Both the position numbers and the translations under genes were made by a program. The notes beneath the pieces are model-generated. The model made no database searches and was not told where the DNA came from. It saw only the letters and a list, made by a program, of their open reading frames with translations. This document shows, piece by piece, positions 8,624 through 17,126 of a stretch of DNA of 64,000 bases (position 1 is its first letter; each line of letters begins with the position of its first letter). The DNA is from Anaerosporobacter sp031551385 (GTDB lineage: Bacteria; Bacillota; Clostridia; Lachnospirales; Lachnospiraceae): the NCBI RefSeq assembly GCF_031551385.1, contig NZ_JAVBNS010000045.1, positions 1-64,000 on the forward strand, in the 5' to 3' direction.

Positions 8624-10228
8624 TTAAACGGTTGCTTCAATTAAAGTCTTATCACCAACAATAATTTCATGAACTCCAATCTGCTTTTTCTTGTTAAAAT
8701 TAAAACTAATCATGTATCCTTTATTCACGTGGTAATCATCAAGGTATCCAACAAGTTGCTTTTCACCACGGTTATTGTACTCGTTACCATGCCAAATCTT
8801 CATTTCGATAATAAACTGTTCTCCAAGATAATCAACAATTACGTCGGTTCTTCGAAGCTCTCTGGTACGAGATTCGATGTAGTAGTTTCCAGTCCCATTG
8901 ATAATTGGTCTTAGATAAAGCAGGAAGTATTTTCTGCCCTCATCCTCCACAAAGGTTTTATCACTATCACCATACAAATCGTTAAAATGCACGACAAACT
9001 TCTCAAGAATTAGGCACATATTCAGATGCCCATCTACAATTAACTGGTTTTTATCCTGCAGAGATGCTTTATAAATATCCTGTCCTTGCATCTCTGCTGT
9101 TGAAAGATATAGATTGTAAAGGCGTGTTTCAAAAATACGATTTGCAATAGCCACTATGCCGTGCTGATTCTTAATAAACCCAAACATCGTTGCAGTATCA
9201 ATTGCTGGCTCATCTGAATTATAAACAATGCTTTTTCCAGTAAATAGTAGAGAGCGTAGCATGGAATTCAACTCTGGATAACTAGTTAGTTTTCCGATTA
9301 AGGATTCAAATAGAGTATTTTTTTCCGATAAAATCATCCGAACGGCTTCGTTAAATCCGTTTTTGGTCCACGTTGTATCTTGGGAATGGAATTCGGTAAC
9401 TTTTCCAACCTCCTCATCGATAAGTTTGCACAATCGAGATACAAGAAAAGGATACCCAGACGTATAATCATAGAGAAGTGTAGCTATCTCATCAATATTC
9501 ATAGTAGTATGATAGTCAGCCTCATATTCTTCAAGCATTCTAGCAATTCCTTCTTTTGTAAGACTCATATTAACATCAAAATCGGTAGCAATGTTCCAAG
9601 GGCTATTAGTTTTATGTTCATCATCCGAACGAAACTTTCGATTTAAATTTTTAATATCGTATACACCTGCTAGAATAACAGAGTGGAATGTTGGTTGAAC
9701 ATCTCGATCAATGTAATATGCCCGAAGTTGTGCAAGAAAGTCTAAGAAGACCAGATTATTGGTTGCACTGTCAACCTCATCAATCATTAGTACAATTGGT
9801 TTATCTGAAGTGCTACAAATCGCACTAAGTTCTTCAAAAAGTTCCGTTAATTCAAAGGTTTTTTGTTTTTCTTTTTCAATGTTATCTAGTTGACAGATAG
9901 AAGTCTCAAATTCCTTATGGTGGGAAAGCGTATTTCTTTTCAATCCGCGTAGAAAAATTTTGGAAAATGTAATAGAAAATATATTCTCATTTTTAAACTT
10001 TGCATTTCCAAATGTCTGAAAGTCCATTAGAACGACATAATAATTTTTCTGCAAAGATTGATTTAAAGCTCGTAGTGTAGTTGTTTTTCCATACTGTCGT
10101 GCTCTATTAATTGTAAAGTATTTTCCATCATCGACAAGTTCTCGTATTTTTAATAAGCGTTCATCAATATTAACCATGTAATGTTTTTCGGGTTTACAAT
10201 CACCAGTCACATTAAATACCTTTGCCAT
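8624..10228 (-). CDS. AAA-like ATPase with C-terminal PD-(D/E)XK nuclease-type domain
   Basis: The protein of 534 residues begins with a P-loop NTPase domain. Its Walker A is unusual (NRARQYGKTTTL), as in the AAA_35/AAA-ATPase-like group, and its Walker B is VLMIDEVDSAT. A helical lid follows. The last 110 residues (TDVIVDYLGEQFIIEMKIW) match the core D...E-x-K pattern of the PD-(D/E)XK nuclease fold. The start at 10228 is preferred because AAGGAGTG lies just before it; the ATG at 10255 lies upstream of that site. Such genes occur in many copies in clostridial and Bacteroides genomes and their role is unproven; a defence or mobile-element function is often suspected. A related gene lies next to it and a decayed fragment of this gene lies at 14672-14806. 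Confidence 0.8.
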   Translation of the reverse strand: MAKVFNVTGDCKPEKHYMVNIDERLLKIRELVDDGKYFTINRARQYGKTTTLRALNQSLQKNYYVVLMDFQTFGNAKFKNENIFSITFSKIFLRGLKRNTLSHHKEFETSICQLDNIEKEKQKTFELTELFEELSAICSTSDKPIVLMIDEVDSATNNLVFLDFLAQLRAYYIDRDVQPTFHSVILAGVYDIKNLNRKFRSDDEHKTNSPWNIATDFDVNMSLTKEGIARMLEEYEADYHTTMNIDEIATLLYDYTSGYPFLVSRLCKLIDEEVGKVTEFHSQDTTWTKNGFNEAVRMILSEKNTLFESLIGKLTSYPELNSMLRSLLFTGKSIVYNSDEPAIDTATMFGFIKNQHGIVAIANRIFETRLYNLYLSTAEMQGQDIYKASLQDKNQLIVDGHLNMCLILEKFVVHFNDLYGDSDKTFVEDEGRKYFLLYLRPIINGTGNYYIESRTRELRRTDVIVDYLGEQFIIEMKIWHGNEYNNRGEKQLVGYLDDYHVNKGYMISFNFNKKKQIGVHEIIVGDKTLIEATV

Positions 10229-10278
10229 GTTTTCACACTCCTTCTCAACTTTCATTATGTCACGCTAATTATGGTTTC

Positions 10279-10307
10279 ATCTTAGCATAGAAGCGTTAAT
10301 TAGTAAA
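10279..10307 (-). promoter_or_regulatory. Promoter of ATPase gene 8624-10228
   Basis: On the minus strand TTTACT (complement of 10302-10307) and TAAGAT (complement of 10279-10284) are 17 bp apart. The same arrangement, with matching flanking bases, precedes the neighbouring ATPase gene at 12017-12045. Confidence 0.6.
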
Positions 10308-10325
10308 GTGAGATATTGGAAGTTC

Positions 10326-11942
10326 CTAAAGCAGTTCAACTTTACATGAGTGTTCTTTTGTTTTCCTATTATAGCTGATTCCTACAGCAAGAATATTTCC
10401 TGTGTATTTTTCTTTTTCTCCGAGTTTTCCTTTAAAACAAAGTGTATAGTCCTTCTGTTTGATTTGTTCAATCGCTTCTTCTGGTGTAGAATCTATCTTT
10501 AACTCCAAAAGAAATGCATCTGCATTTCGACGTTCGGGATAAAAAATAAAATCAACAAAACCTTTTCCGGCTTTATCCTCCCGTTCAACACGATATTCAT
10601 TTCGTGCTGCAAGATAAACAAGATTAACTACAGCGGATAATTCAATCTCACTATTGTAAGAAAAGATTGGAGATTCGGTATCATGTGCAAATTTAAGAAT
10701 TTCAGCCATTGTTTTTGTATCACCACGAAGCGTTGCTTTCAGCATTTTTTCTGATTCGTTTGCTAAACGATACACATAGCCTAAAGAATCCTTTGACATA
10801 AGCAGTTTCTTGAACTGATTCATAATTTCTTGATTGGGTATAAATACTTCACCAGTCTCATCATCATATGTCAACAAACCATAAACGACCATTGCGGAGT
10901 AAATTTCATTTTTTGTATTTAACTGCATAGATGCCGCAGCATAATTTTGTATTTCCGCTTTAACACCTTCACCAGAAATCATTAAAACAAGATCATCTCG
11001 AATAGCTTCTATGTTATTGCGTATATAATAGAAAATCTCATCGTAAGGACCAGAACTCGTCCAGTAACTTTTCAATTGGTTGTCTGCCAATGAACTTACA
11101 ATAGAGCGTGGATTATACAATCGTTCTCCAGCAGCAGTGTGGTAGCCATTGTACCATATACGTAAGTCTTCTCTGGTGATTTTTGCTTTTTTTACAGACT
11201 TGTCATATATTTTATATAGAGTATCAACCTCAAGGTCTGAAAAGCCAAAATATTCGCTGAATCTTTCCGACATTGCCATATCATATTCTAAAAACATATT
11301 CAACTCCGAACCACTGGAGTATTTTGCTATTGGAAGTACACCTGTCATATAGACAAATTCCACATAAACTTTATCTTTGAACAATGCCTTTAGAAATATA
11401 AGAAACTTTTGATGGTCTTCATTGGAAATAAACGGCATATGAAAAGGGGCATCCCACTCATCTATAATGAAAATGAATCTATGCATTGTCTTTTGAAATA
11501 TCTCCGTTAAAATATCCCAGACTGCTTTATGTGAATCCGTTACTATTTGTGGATATGCGTCATGCAAATCTTTTTTTAAACCATCTAAAAATCTGGAAAT
11601 ATATTCATCATAGGATGAACATTTTTCGGGAATCTCACTGAAATCAATATAAATTATATTATGTTGATTTATATGTTTCTTATAATTTTCAGACTCAGAT
11701 ATTTTAAGTGTATTGAATATATCTTTTCCATCAAATACTTTTCCAAAGAATGCTCCAATCATATTGGCCATAACACTCTTACCAAAGCGACGTGGTCTAG
11801 TAATGCAAAGATACTGTTGACCATCCATTGTTACTGCCGAAATAATTTCATCAATTAGTGGTGTTTTATCAACAAAAAATCTTGTTTTAGAGATATTCTT
11901 GTATCGTTCGTATGGAATGATACTATTTAGAAACATTCCCAT
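10326..11942 (-). CDS. AAA-ATPase-like protein with PDDEXK_9 (DUF1703) C-terminal domain
   Basis: The 538-residue protein has an N-terminal AAA-ATPase-like domain with Walker A variant TRPRRFGKSVMANM near residues 45-58 and a Walker B FIFIIDEWDAPF. Its C-terminal domain contains FVDFIFYPERRNADAFLLELK, the D...E-x-K core of the PDDEXK_9/DUF1703 nuclease-like fold. This domain pair is a well-known but poorly understood family that is strongly expanded in gut anaerobes. The start is set at 11942 because AAGGAGTG precedes it at the usual spacing. The promoter and leader resemble those of the ATPase gene downstream, although the two proteins belong to different subfamilies, so they may be co-regulated. 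A short decayed fragment resembling this gene lies near 15579-15640. Confidence 0.85.
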   Translation of the reverse strand: MGMFLNSIIPYERYKNISKTRFFVDKTPLIDEIISAVTMDGQQYLCITRPRRFGKSVMANMIGAFFGKVFDGKDIFNTLKISESENYKKHINQHNIIYIDFSEIPEKCSSYDEYISRFLDGLKKDLHDAYPQIVTDSHKAVWDILTEIFQKTMHRFIFIIDEWDAPFHMPFISNEDHQKFLIFLKALFKDKVYVEFVYMTGVLPIAKYSSGSELNMFLEYDMAMSERFSEYFGFSDLEVDTLYKIYDKSVKKAKITREDLRIWYNGYHTAAGERLYNPRSIVSSLADNQLKSYWTSSGPYDEIFYYIRNNIEAIRDDLVLMISGEGVKAEIQNYAAASMQLNTKNEIYSAMVVYGLLTYDDETGEVFIPNQEIMNQFKKLLMSKDSLGYVYRLANESEKMLKATLRGDTKTMAEILKFAHDTESPIFSYNSEIELSAVVNLVYLAARNEYRVEREDKAGKGFVDFIFYPERRNADAFLLELKIDSTPEEAIEQIKQKDYTLCFKGKLGEKEKYTGNILAVGISYNRKTKEHSCKVELL

Positions 11943-12016
11943 GTGCATACACTCCTTTTGGACATTCATTATGTTGAGAAGATGGTAATAGATTTACCAT
12001 GATACAACGTGGTTTC

Positions 12017-12045
12017 ATCTTATCATAGAAGGGGGGATTAGTAAA
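12017..12045 (-). promoter_or_regulatory. Promoter of ATPase gene 10326-11942
   Basis: On the minus strand TTTACT (complement of 12040-12045) and TAAGAT (complement of 12017-12022) are 17 bp apart. Flanking bases (GGTTTCATCTTA...CATAGAAG on the plus strand) match those before the other ATPase gene. Confidence 0.6.
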
Positions 12046-12111
12046 GTAAGGGGTTGGGAAAATGTTGCTTTGTAAAAAAGTATAATAAAGACTGGGGAGT
12101 TTGGCAGTTAG

Positions 12112-12216
12112 GCTGCTGAGGAATATGGAAAGATTAGAGCAAACCTTGAGAGAAAAAGTAATCCAATTGGTCCAATGGATATGCAGATTGCTGAAATGCA
12201 AAGAATTATTTTCTAA
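12112..12216 (+). pseudogene. Decayed vapC fragment
   Basis: One frame encodes a stretch such as AAEEYGKIRANLERK and GPMDMQIA, which is nearly identical to residues 76-102 of the intact VapC encoded at 15168-15566. The nucleotide match covers roughly 12100-12205 with scattered differences. Upstream the frame is lost and downstream it ends at a stop. It is therefore a relic of a second VapC (PIN toxin) gene. Confidence 0.75.
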
Positions 12217-12283
12217 AAAGGCTTGCTCGTGACGTAGCGTAAGATGTTATAATGCGATTATACAAATGGGAGGTGTTTTTATT

Positions 12284-13087
12284 ATGAGCAAAGATGGGGG
12301 AATTCCTAAAGGATATATGACTGTAGGTGAGATTGCAAAAAAGATGGGGACTACCGTTCGCACGTTACAATATTACGATAAAGAAGGTTTGCTTTCTCCA
12401 TCGTCAGAGAGTCAAGGTGGGCGTAGACTTTATACAGATAAGGATATGATAAAGCTTCATCAAATATTATCATTGAAGTCTTTGGGATTTTCACTCGAAG
12501 ATATAAGAGATAAGTTGGTTTCTCTTGATACTCCTGCTGAGGTTGCACATGTACTTACAGAACAGGCAGCTAGTATTCGTGAAAAGATGAAGAGTCTACT
12601 AGAATCATTGGAAGCAGTAGAGGGATTAAAAGCAGAAGTGCTGCAAATGCAATCAGTGGATTTTAAAAAATATGCTGATATTATTGTAAATTTACGAATG
12701 AAAAATGAGTTTTACTGGTTGATTAAACATTTTGATGAAAGTACTCTTGAACATATTCGGGGGCATTTTGATAAAGAAAGTGGATTGGCTTTTATTGATA
12801 TGTTCAATCGTTTATCGGATGAGGCGATACAATATCAAGAGGACAACATATTGCCTGAAAGTCATAAAGGGCAAGCGTTTGCGAAGAAGTATTGGGATAT
12901 GATTATGGAGTTTACCGGTGGTGATATGAGTATGCTACCTAAGCTTATGGAGTTTTCTGAAAAGCCTGTTGGTTTAGATAATAAGTGGAAGGAAAAACAA
13001 AATAGTGCGGAAAGATTTATCAAACCAGCTCTCGGAGCTTATTTTATAGCATTGGGTTATGATCCGCTAGGGGAGGGAACAAAATGA
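12284..13087 (+). CDS. MerR family transcriptional regulator
   Basis: An N-terminal MerR winged-helix domain (residues about 10-80: MTVGEIAKKMGTTVRTLQYY, then RRLYTDKDMIKLHQILSLK) is followed by a coiled-coil dimerisation helix and a C-terminal helical region of about 150 residues that could bind an effector. I start at 12284 because GGGAGGTG at 12268-12275 is the ribosome binding site; the ATG at 12266 lies before it. The gene overlaps the downstream ABC ATPase by 4 bp (ATGA), so the regulator and transporter form one operon. MerR proteins usually activate their own operon in response to a small molecule, which suggests a drug or peptide efflux system. The inducer is unknown. Confidence 0.85.
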   Translation: MSKDGGIPKGYMTVGEIAKKMGTTVRTLQYYDKEGLLSPSSESQGGRRLYTDKDMIKLHQILSLKSLGFSLEDIRDKLVSLDTPAEVAHVLTEQAASIREKMKSLLESLEAVEGLKAEVLQMQSVDFKKYADIIVNLRMKNEFYWLIKHFDESTLEHIRGHFDKESGLAFIDMFNRLSDEAIQYQEDNILPESHKGQAFAKKYWDMIMEFTGGDMSMLPKLMEFSEKPVGLDNKWKEKQNSAERFIKPALGAYFIALGYDPLGEGTK

Positions 13088-13899
13088 GTTATGCCATACA
13101 AGTTGAAGGACTAGAAAAAAGCTATAACAATCATACCGTGCTAAATGGTTTGAATTTTAATGTTTTAAAAGGTGAAATATTTGCATTACTCGGTGTAAAC
13201 GGTACAGGTAAAACGACAACTCTTGAGTGCATTGAAGGATTACGAGGATACGATAGTGGCAATATTGTAGTAAATGGCAAGATGGGAATTCAACTGCAAT
13301 CAGCATCACTTCCTGAGCATATTAGAGCAATAGAGGCTGTGCAACTATTTGCAAAATGGAATAAAGTGAAAATTGATAGTGGGATGCTTACGGCTCTTGG
13401 TATTGATGCATTTGTAAAGAAGCAGTATAAGGAATTGTCAACAGGGCAAAAACGACGTTTGCATTTAGCACTCTCCTTAATCTGCAATCCAGACATTGTG
13501 TTTCTTGATGAGCCTACGGCTGGACTTGATGTGGAGGGGAGAATATCGCTTCATGAAGAAATTCGTAAATTAAGGGAAAATGGAAAGACCATCATTATGG
13601 CAAGCCATGATATGGCAGAGGTTGAGAGCTTGTGTGACCGCATTGCGATACTGAAAGATGGCAATATCGCATTTATTGGTACGGCTGAAGAATTGACTGA
13701 AAAGATTGGACGCTGCTGTACAATCCACATAAAGACTGAGCAAGGAGTTGAGAGTTTTGAGTCCAACAACATCAATGACACAATGCTAACTCAGCTTAAA
13801 GATTACAAGCGTAGGGGGATTGCAGTATTAGATATCAAAATAGACAGAGGAACACTGGAACAGCATTTTATCAATATAGCAAGGGGGAATGGTGAATGA
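13084..13899 (+). CDS. ABC transporter ATP-binding protein
   Basis: A complete ABC ATPase of 271 residues. The Walker A motif GVNGTGKTT is at residues 37-45, the signature LSTGQKRRL near 118-126, Walker B DIVFLDEPTAGLD near 137-149, and the switch histidine in IIMASHDMAEVESL. The last 80 residues form the extra C-terminal domain seen in drug- and lipid-type exporters (CcmA-like). It is translationally coupled to the MerR gene upstream and to the permease downstream by 4-bp overlaps, so the three products act together. It powers export by the neighbouring permease; the substrate is unknown. Confidence 0.9.
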   Translation: MSYAIQVEGLEKSYNNHTVLNGLNFNVLKGEIFALLGVNGTGKTTTLECIEGLRGYDSGNIVVNGKMGIQLQSASLPEHIRAIEAVQLFAKWNKVKIDSGMLTALGIDAFVKKQYKELSTGQKRRLHLALSLICNPDIVFLDEPTAGLDVEGRISLHEEIRKLRENGKTIIMASHDMAEVESLCDRIAILKDGNIAFIGTAEELTEKIGRCCTIHIKTEQGVESFESNNINDTMLTQLKDYKRRGIAVLDIKIDRGTLEQHFINIARGNGE

Positions 13900-14612
13900 G
13901 CGCATTTTTATATGGAGTTGCATTACAATGGAAATTGGATATACGAAGCAAAACGATGCTGATAACCTGTTACTTAGTTCCTTTAATGTTTTTTGCCTTT
14001 ATGGGTGGAATCTTCACATCGATTAACCCAGAAGCTCATCATACAATTATACAGTCAATGACCGTATTCGGTGTTTCAATGGGAGCTCTGATCGGTTTAC
14101 CACCGCCACTTGTTGAGATCTATGGTGGCAATATAAAAAATGTATACAAAGTTAATGGTGTGCCACTATTCTTAGGTGTAGTTACGCATGTTATATCAGC
14201 ATTTATACATCTATTCATGATGAGCATTATCATATTGGTTGTCGCTCCGATTACTTTTAATGCAACAATTCCTAAAAATCTACCTGTTTATGTTGGCTCT
14301 CTTATCGTATTCATTGCCACAACATTAAGTATTGGAAGTGCTTTGGGGGTATTGGTAAAAAATATATCGAAACTTACTATGATTTCGCAGATTGTTTTTT
14401 TACCGTCAATCATGCTGTCGGGAATTATGTTTCCTATAGAGATGTTACCGAAAGGATTTGAGGAGGTTGGTAAAGTGCTTCCTGCTACGTGGGGATATAG
14501 GTTGATGACATGTGAAAAGTTTGAGGTTGCTTTTTTAATTCCTTTGATAGTGATACTTTTGGTTTTTGTTATGGTGTGTGGTTGGGTGTTGGTGAGGATC
14601 GTGAGGAGATAA
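13896..14612 (+). CDS. ABC-2 type transporter permease
   Basis: The 238-residue protein has six predicted membrane helices (starting near residues 18, 60, 105, 140, 170 and 210), the usual layout of an ABC-2 exporter subunit. The conserved segment SGIMFPIEMLPKGFEEVGKVLPATWGY before the last helix is typical of the family. It overlaps the ATPase gene by 4 bp. A homodimer with two ATPase copies would make a full transporter. A hairpin 34 bp downstream may end the operon. Confidence 0.85.
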   Translation: MSAFLYGVALQWKLDIRSKTMLITCYLVPLMFFAFMGGIFTSINPEAHHTIIQSMTVFGVSMGALIGLPPPLVEIYGGNIKNVYKVNGVPLFLGVVTHVISAFIHLFMMSIIILVVAPITFNATIPKNLPVYVGSLIVFIATTLSIGSALGVLVKNISKLTMISQIVFLPSIMLSGIMFPIEMLPKGFEEVGKVLPATWGYRLMTCEKFEVAFLIPLIVILLVFVMVCGWVLVRIVRR

Positions 14613-14645
14613 AAGGTTTATATATTATGAATAAGATAGCTTTCC

Positions 14646-14662
14646 CACCAGCAGAGCTGGTG
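14646..14662 (+). terminator. Hairpin after the MerR-ABC operon
   Basis: CACCAGC (14646-14652) and GCTGGTG (14656-14662) form a 7-bp stem with a 3-nt loop. It is followed by GAAAATACC rather than a T run, so its terminator role is uncertain; it may be a processing or pausing structure. Confidence 0.35.
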
Positions 14663-14671
14663 AAAATACCT

Positions 14672-14806
14672 ATGTACCGGATGTATAATCATAGAGGAGT
14701 GTAGCCATTTCATCAATATTCATAGTAGTATGATAGTCAGTCTCGTACTCTTCAAGCATTCTAGCAATTCCTTCTTTGGTAAGGCTCATATTAACATCAA
14801 AATATG
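14672..14806 (-). pseudogene. Decayed fragment of the ATPase gene at 8624-10228
   Basis: About 130 bp closely match 9453-9589 inside the intact ATPase gene (shared runs such as ATCAATATTCATAGTAGTAT and TTCAAGCATTCTAGCAATTC) in the same minus orientation. Homology stops sharply at both ends. It is a leftover from a further copy of this ATPase family. Confidence 0.8.
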
Positions 14807-14887
14807 TATTAAGTTCCGATTGTTATTTCTATTATTTTTATCGTGCATGATATAGTAAAATAATTCCGCATTTTTTATATTCTACCC

Positions 14888-14916
14888 TTGACGAAATATA
14901 TACCTTGATATATACT
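14888..14916 (+). promoter_or_regulatory. vapBC promoter with possible operator
   Basis: TTGACG (14888-14893) and TATACT (14911-14916) are 17 bp apart, a near-consensus promoter 25 bp upstream of vapB. The spacer holds a short inverted repeat (TATATA...TATATA) that could bind the VapBC complex, the usual mode of autoregulation. Confidence 0.7.
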
Positions 14917-14940
14917 AAAAGTATAAGGAGGAGTATAAAC

Positions 14941-15171
14941 ATGATGACAGCAAAAGTATTTGAAAATGGAAGAAGCCAAGCAGTGAGACTTCCGAAGGAA
15001 TGCAGATTTAGTGGAGAAGAGGTAGCAGTCAATAAAATTGGTGATGTTGTGATTCTGATTCCAAAAGAAAACAAATGGACAGGTTTTCTAAGCAGTTTGA
15101 GTCTTTTCACAGAGGATTTTATGGCTGAGGGGCGTGAACAGCCTGCTGTGCAGGAGCGTGAAACACTATGA
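14941..15171 (+). CDS. vapB: Antitoxin VapB (AbrB/MazE-type)
   Basis: A 76-residue protein with an N-terminal AbrB/SpoVT-like DNA-binding domain (TAKVFENGRSQAVRLPKECR) and a C-terminal tail rich in acidic and aromatic residues that would bind and block the toxin. The start at 14941 follows AAGGAGGAG at 14925-14933. Its stop overlaps the vapC start by 4 bp, the standard translational coupling. It neutralises VapC and is expected to repress the operon. Confidence 0.88.
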   Translation: MMTAKVFENGRSQAVRLPKECRFSGEEVAVNKIGDVVILIPKENKWTGFLSSLSLFTEDFMAEGREQPAVQERETL

Positions 15172-15566
15172 AATATATGCTAGATACAAATATCTGTATT
15201 TATGCCATCAAGCATAAACCAGAAACTGTAATTAAAAAATTTTTGGAACATAGTCCGGATGAGATGTGTATTTCAGCAATTACTTATGCAGAATTGATGC
15301 ATGGTGTTGAAAAGAGTCAAGCAAGAGAGAAGAATCGGCTTGCTATGACTCTTTTTCTATCATCTATTATGATTTTGGAATTTGACTGCTATGCTGCTGA
15401 GGAGTATGGAAAGATTAGAGCAAATCTTGAGAGAAAAGGTACTCCAATCGGTCCAATGGATATGCAGATTGCTGGACATGCAAAAGCGGAAGGACTTATT
15501 TTAGTTACAAATAACACAAGAGAGTTTATCCGTGTAGAAGGTTTGGTGGTGGAAGACTGGGCGTAG
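15168..15566 (+). CDS. vapC: Toxin VapC, PIN-domain ribonuclease
   Basis: This is a 132-residue PIN-domain protein of the VapC toxin family, which cleaves RNA (usually tRNA or rRNA) with divalent metal. Expected acidic residues are visible: Asp6 in MLDTNIC, Glu42 in YAELMHG and Asp98 in GPMDMQIA, followed by VTNNTREF, where the fourth acidic position is taken by Asn as in many homologues. The length is normal and the frame intact. It is coupled to vapB. A relic of a second vapC lies 3 kb upstream. Confidence 0.9.
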   Translation: MKYMLDTNICIYAIKHKPETVIKKFLEHSPDEMCISAITYAELMHGVEKSQAREKNRLAMTLFLSSIMILEFDCYAAEEYGKIRANLERKGTPIGPMDMQIAGHAKAEGLILVTNNTREFIRVEGLVVEDWA

Positions 15567-15578
15567 GAATAATGATGT

Positions 15579-15640
15579 ATTGTTTTTGGAAATATCTCAG
15601 ACTGCTTTAAATGTGAAGATCTGTCTGGAAATTATCTGAA
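15579..15640 (-). pseudogene. Possible short relic of the ATPase gene at 10326-11942
   Basis: The segment containing GGAAATATCTCAGACTGCTT resembles 11505-11545 inside the intact ATPase gene on the same strand, with indels. The match is short and imperfect, so this is tentative. Confidence 0.35.
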
Positions 15641-15735
15641 AATCATTAAGAATGCTATTTTAGTCTATTTTGATTTTATTATTTGAACAGGGGGAGGCCT
15701 AAAAAGTTACGAAAGATAATATTTATTCAGTAAAA

Positions 15736-15764
15736 TTCGACAAAATATAGAGTGGATATATGAT
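15736..15764 (+). promoter_or_regulatory. Possible promoter reading into the invertible segment from the left
   Basis: TTCGAC (15736-15741) and TATGAT (15759-15764) are 17 bp apart, with a TATAAT-like hexamer just after. It lies outside the left inverted repeat, so whatever gene stands first inside the segment would be transcribed from it. At present that is the SHMT-like gene. Confidence 0.4.
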
Positions 15765-15829
15765 ATAATGAAATATGATGTTATTTACCAATTTATAACA
15801 TGTTAAATCATTACAAAAAAATAAAAAAC

Positions 15830-15856
15830 AATGAAGGATAATATATGATTATTATT
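15830..15856 (+). repeat. Left 27-bp inverted repeat (IR-L)
   Basis: These 27 bases are the exact reverse complement of 20623-20649. The match begins AATGAAGGATAA and ends GATTATTATT; identity stops on both sides. Inside it ATAAT and ATTAT flank a 5-bp centre, as expected of a recombinase core site. It lies 31 bp before the SHMT-like start codon. Confidence 0.9.
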
Positions 15857-15887
15857 TATTAAATAAGATGAAATGGAGGACTTAATA

Positions 15888-17126
15888 ATGAATAGTATAA
15901 ATCAAGAAATACCGTATTTATATGAGTCTCTAAAAAATCAAAAAAAAATATTTCAAGATACCTTAATATTAAACCCAGTTGAAAATATACCACCAGATGA
16001 TATTCTTATGCCTTGTAACTCATTTTTGCATGGTTTATACAATACAGATAGCATTCGTGACACTGACAGCAAATTTCAATCAAAATTACAATTTAGTGGA
16101 AGAGATTCGATTAACAAGGATATAAATAATATATATGAACTTTGGGCTGATTTGTTGGGTGCTGAAAAGCTTTCTATGCGTCTTTTATCAGGACTACATG
16201 CTCATATTGTACTCTTTATGAGTATTACCAACATAGGTGATAAGGTTATGCTTCTTCCTGAAAAAGCTGGTGGGCATTTATCTGGAAAAGCTATTTTGCA
16301 ACGCTTGGGATTACAGATTGAAGAAATACCTTTTGATACAGAAAATAGGTGTATTGACAAAGAAAAGTGCCAACAAATGATAGACTGTTATCAGCCCAAA
16401 ATTCTTTTTATTGATAGAAGCGAAGGTATAGACTATGAAGATTTTTCTTGGCTAAATGAATGTACTTCCTGCTATAAAATATTTGATGCGTCACAGTATT
16501 TGACTAATATTATATGTGGAGACTATAAAAATCCATTTGATATGGGATTTGATTTAATATTATCTAGTATGCACAAAAATCTTCCTGGACCACAAAGAGC
16601 CTTTGTATGTACAAAAGTAAAAAATGAATATTGGGAAAAATTACGTTCTGGTATTAGTACATATGTATCTAATATGCATGTTTTTTCTATTTACTCTGCT
16701 GGTCTTTTACTGGGGCATCTGGATGAATTACACAATTTATCCCAAAACATGCTTAAAAATGCTCTTGCTCTTGATTATGAACTAATGGTAAATGATGTTC
16801 CTATTGTTTCACGTAATACAAAATTATCAGAACCTCCAACTCATCATTGTTGGATAAAACCACCATGCAAAGAAAAGACCTTTGATTTATTTCTGATATT
16901 AGAGAGATTGGGTATCTTAACAAATTATCGTCTTCTTCCCTATAATATTGGATATGGTTTACGCTTGGGTATGTCTGCTGCAACAATAAGTGGTCTTACC
17001 AAACAAGACATTCCATTATTAGGTGCATTAATAGGAAAGGCATATCATGAGGGATATTCTGATAAATTAAAGATAAACACAGTAGATTTTATACATAAAA
17101 TAAAAGGTGATGAACATAAAAAATGA
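15888..17126 (+). CDS. Divergent serine hydroxymethyltransferase-like PLP enzyme
   Basis: The protein (about 412 residues) has the fold-type I PLP architecture of the SHMT family. Lys230 in SSMHKNLPGPQ aligns with the PLP-binding lysine (family THKTLRGP), Asp200 with the aspartate that pairs with the cofactor ring, Glu32 in NPVENIP with the catalytic glutamate of the SENF motif, and RLGMSAAT with the carboxylate-binding Arg. The usual DMAH motif reads DASQ, and the family's Tyr-rich GYPGxRYYGG loop is missing, so it is probably not the housekeeping glycine hydroxymethyltransferase. An aldol-type reaction on another amino acid is possible. GGAGG precedes the chosen ATG. It is coupled to the following dehydrogenase gene by a 4-bp overlap, so the two enzymes probably act in sequence. 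Confidence 0.7.
   Translation: MNSINQEIPYLYESLKNQKKIFQDTLILNPVENIPPDDILMPCNSFLHGLYNTDSIRDTDSKFQSKLQFSGRDSINKDINNIYELWADLLGAEKLSMRLLSGLHAHIVLFMSITNIGDKVMLLPEKAGGHLSGKAILQRLGLQIEEIPFDTENRCIDKEKCQQMIDCYQPKILFIDRSEGIDYEDFSWLNECTSCYKIFDASQYLTNIICGDYKNPFDMGFDLILSSMHKNLPGPQRAFVCTKVKNEYWEKLRSGISTYVSNMHVFSIYSAGLLLGHLDELHNLSQNMLKNALALDYELMVNDVPIVSRNTKLSEPPTHHCWIKPPCKEKTFDLFLILERLGILTNYRLLPYNIGYGLRLGMSAATISGLTKQDIPLLGALIGKAYHEGYSDKLKINTVDFIHKIKGDEHKK

Noticed and set aside
15888..17126. Housekeeping glyA (serine hydroxymethyltransferase)
   Set aside because: The DMAH motif and the conserved Tyr-rich loop are altered and the gene lies in an accessory segment coupled to a dehydrogenase.
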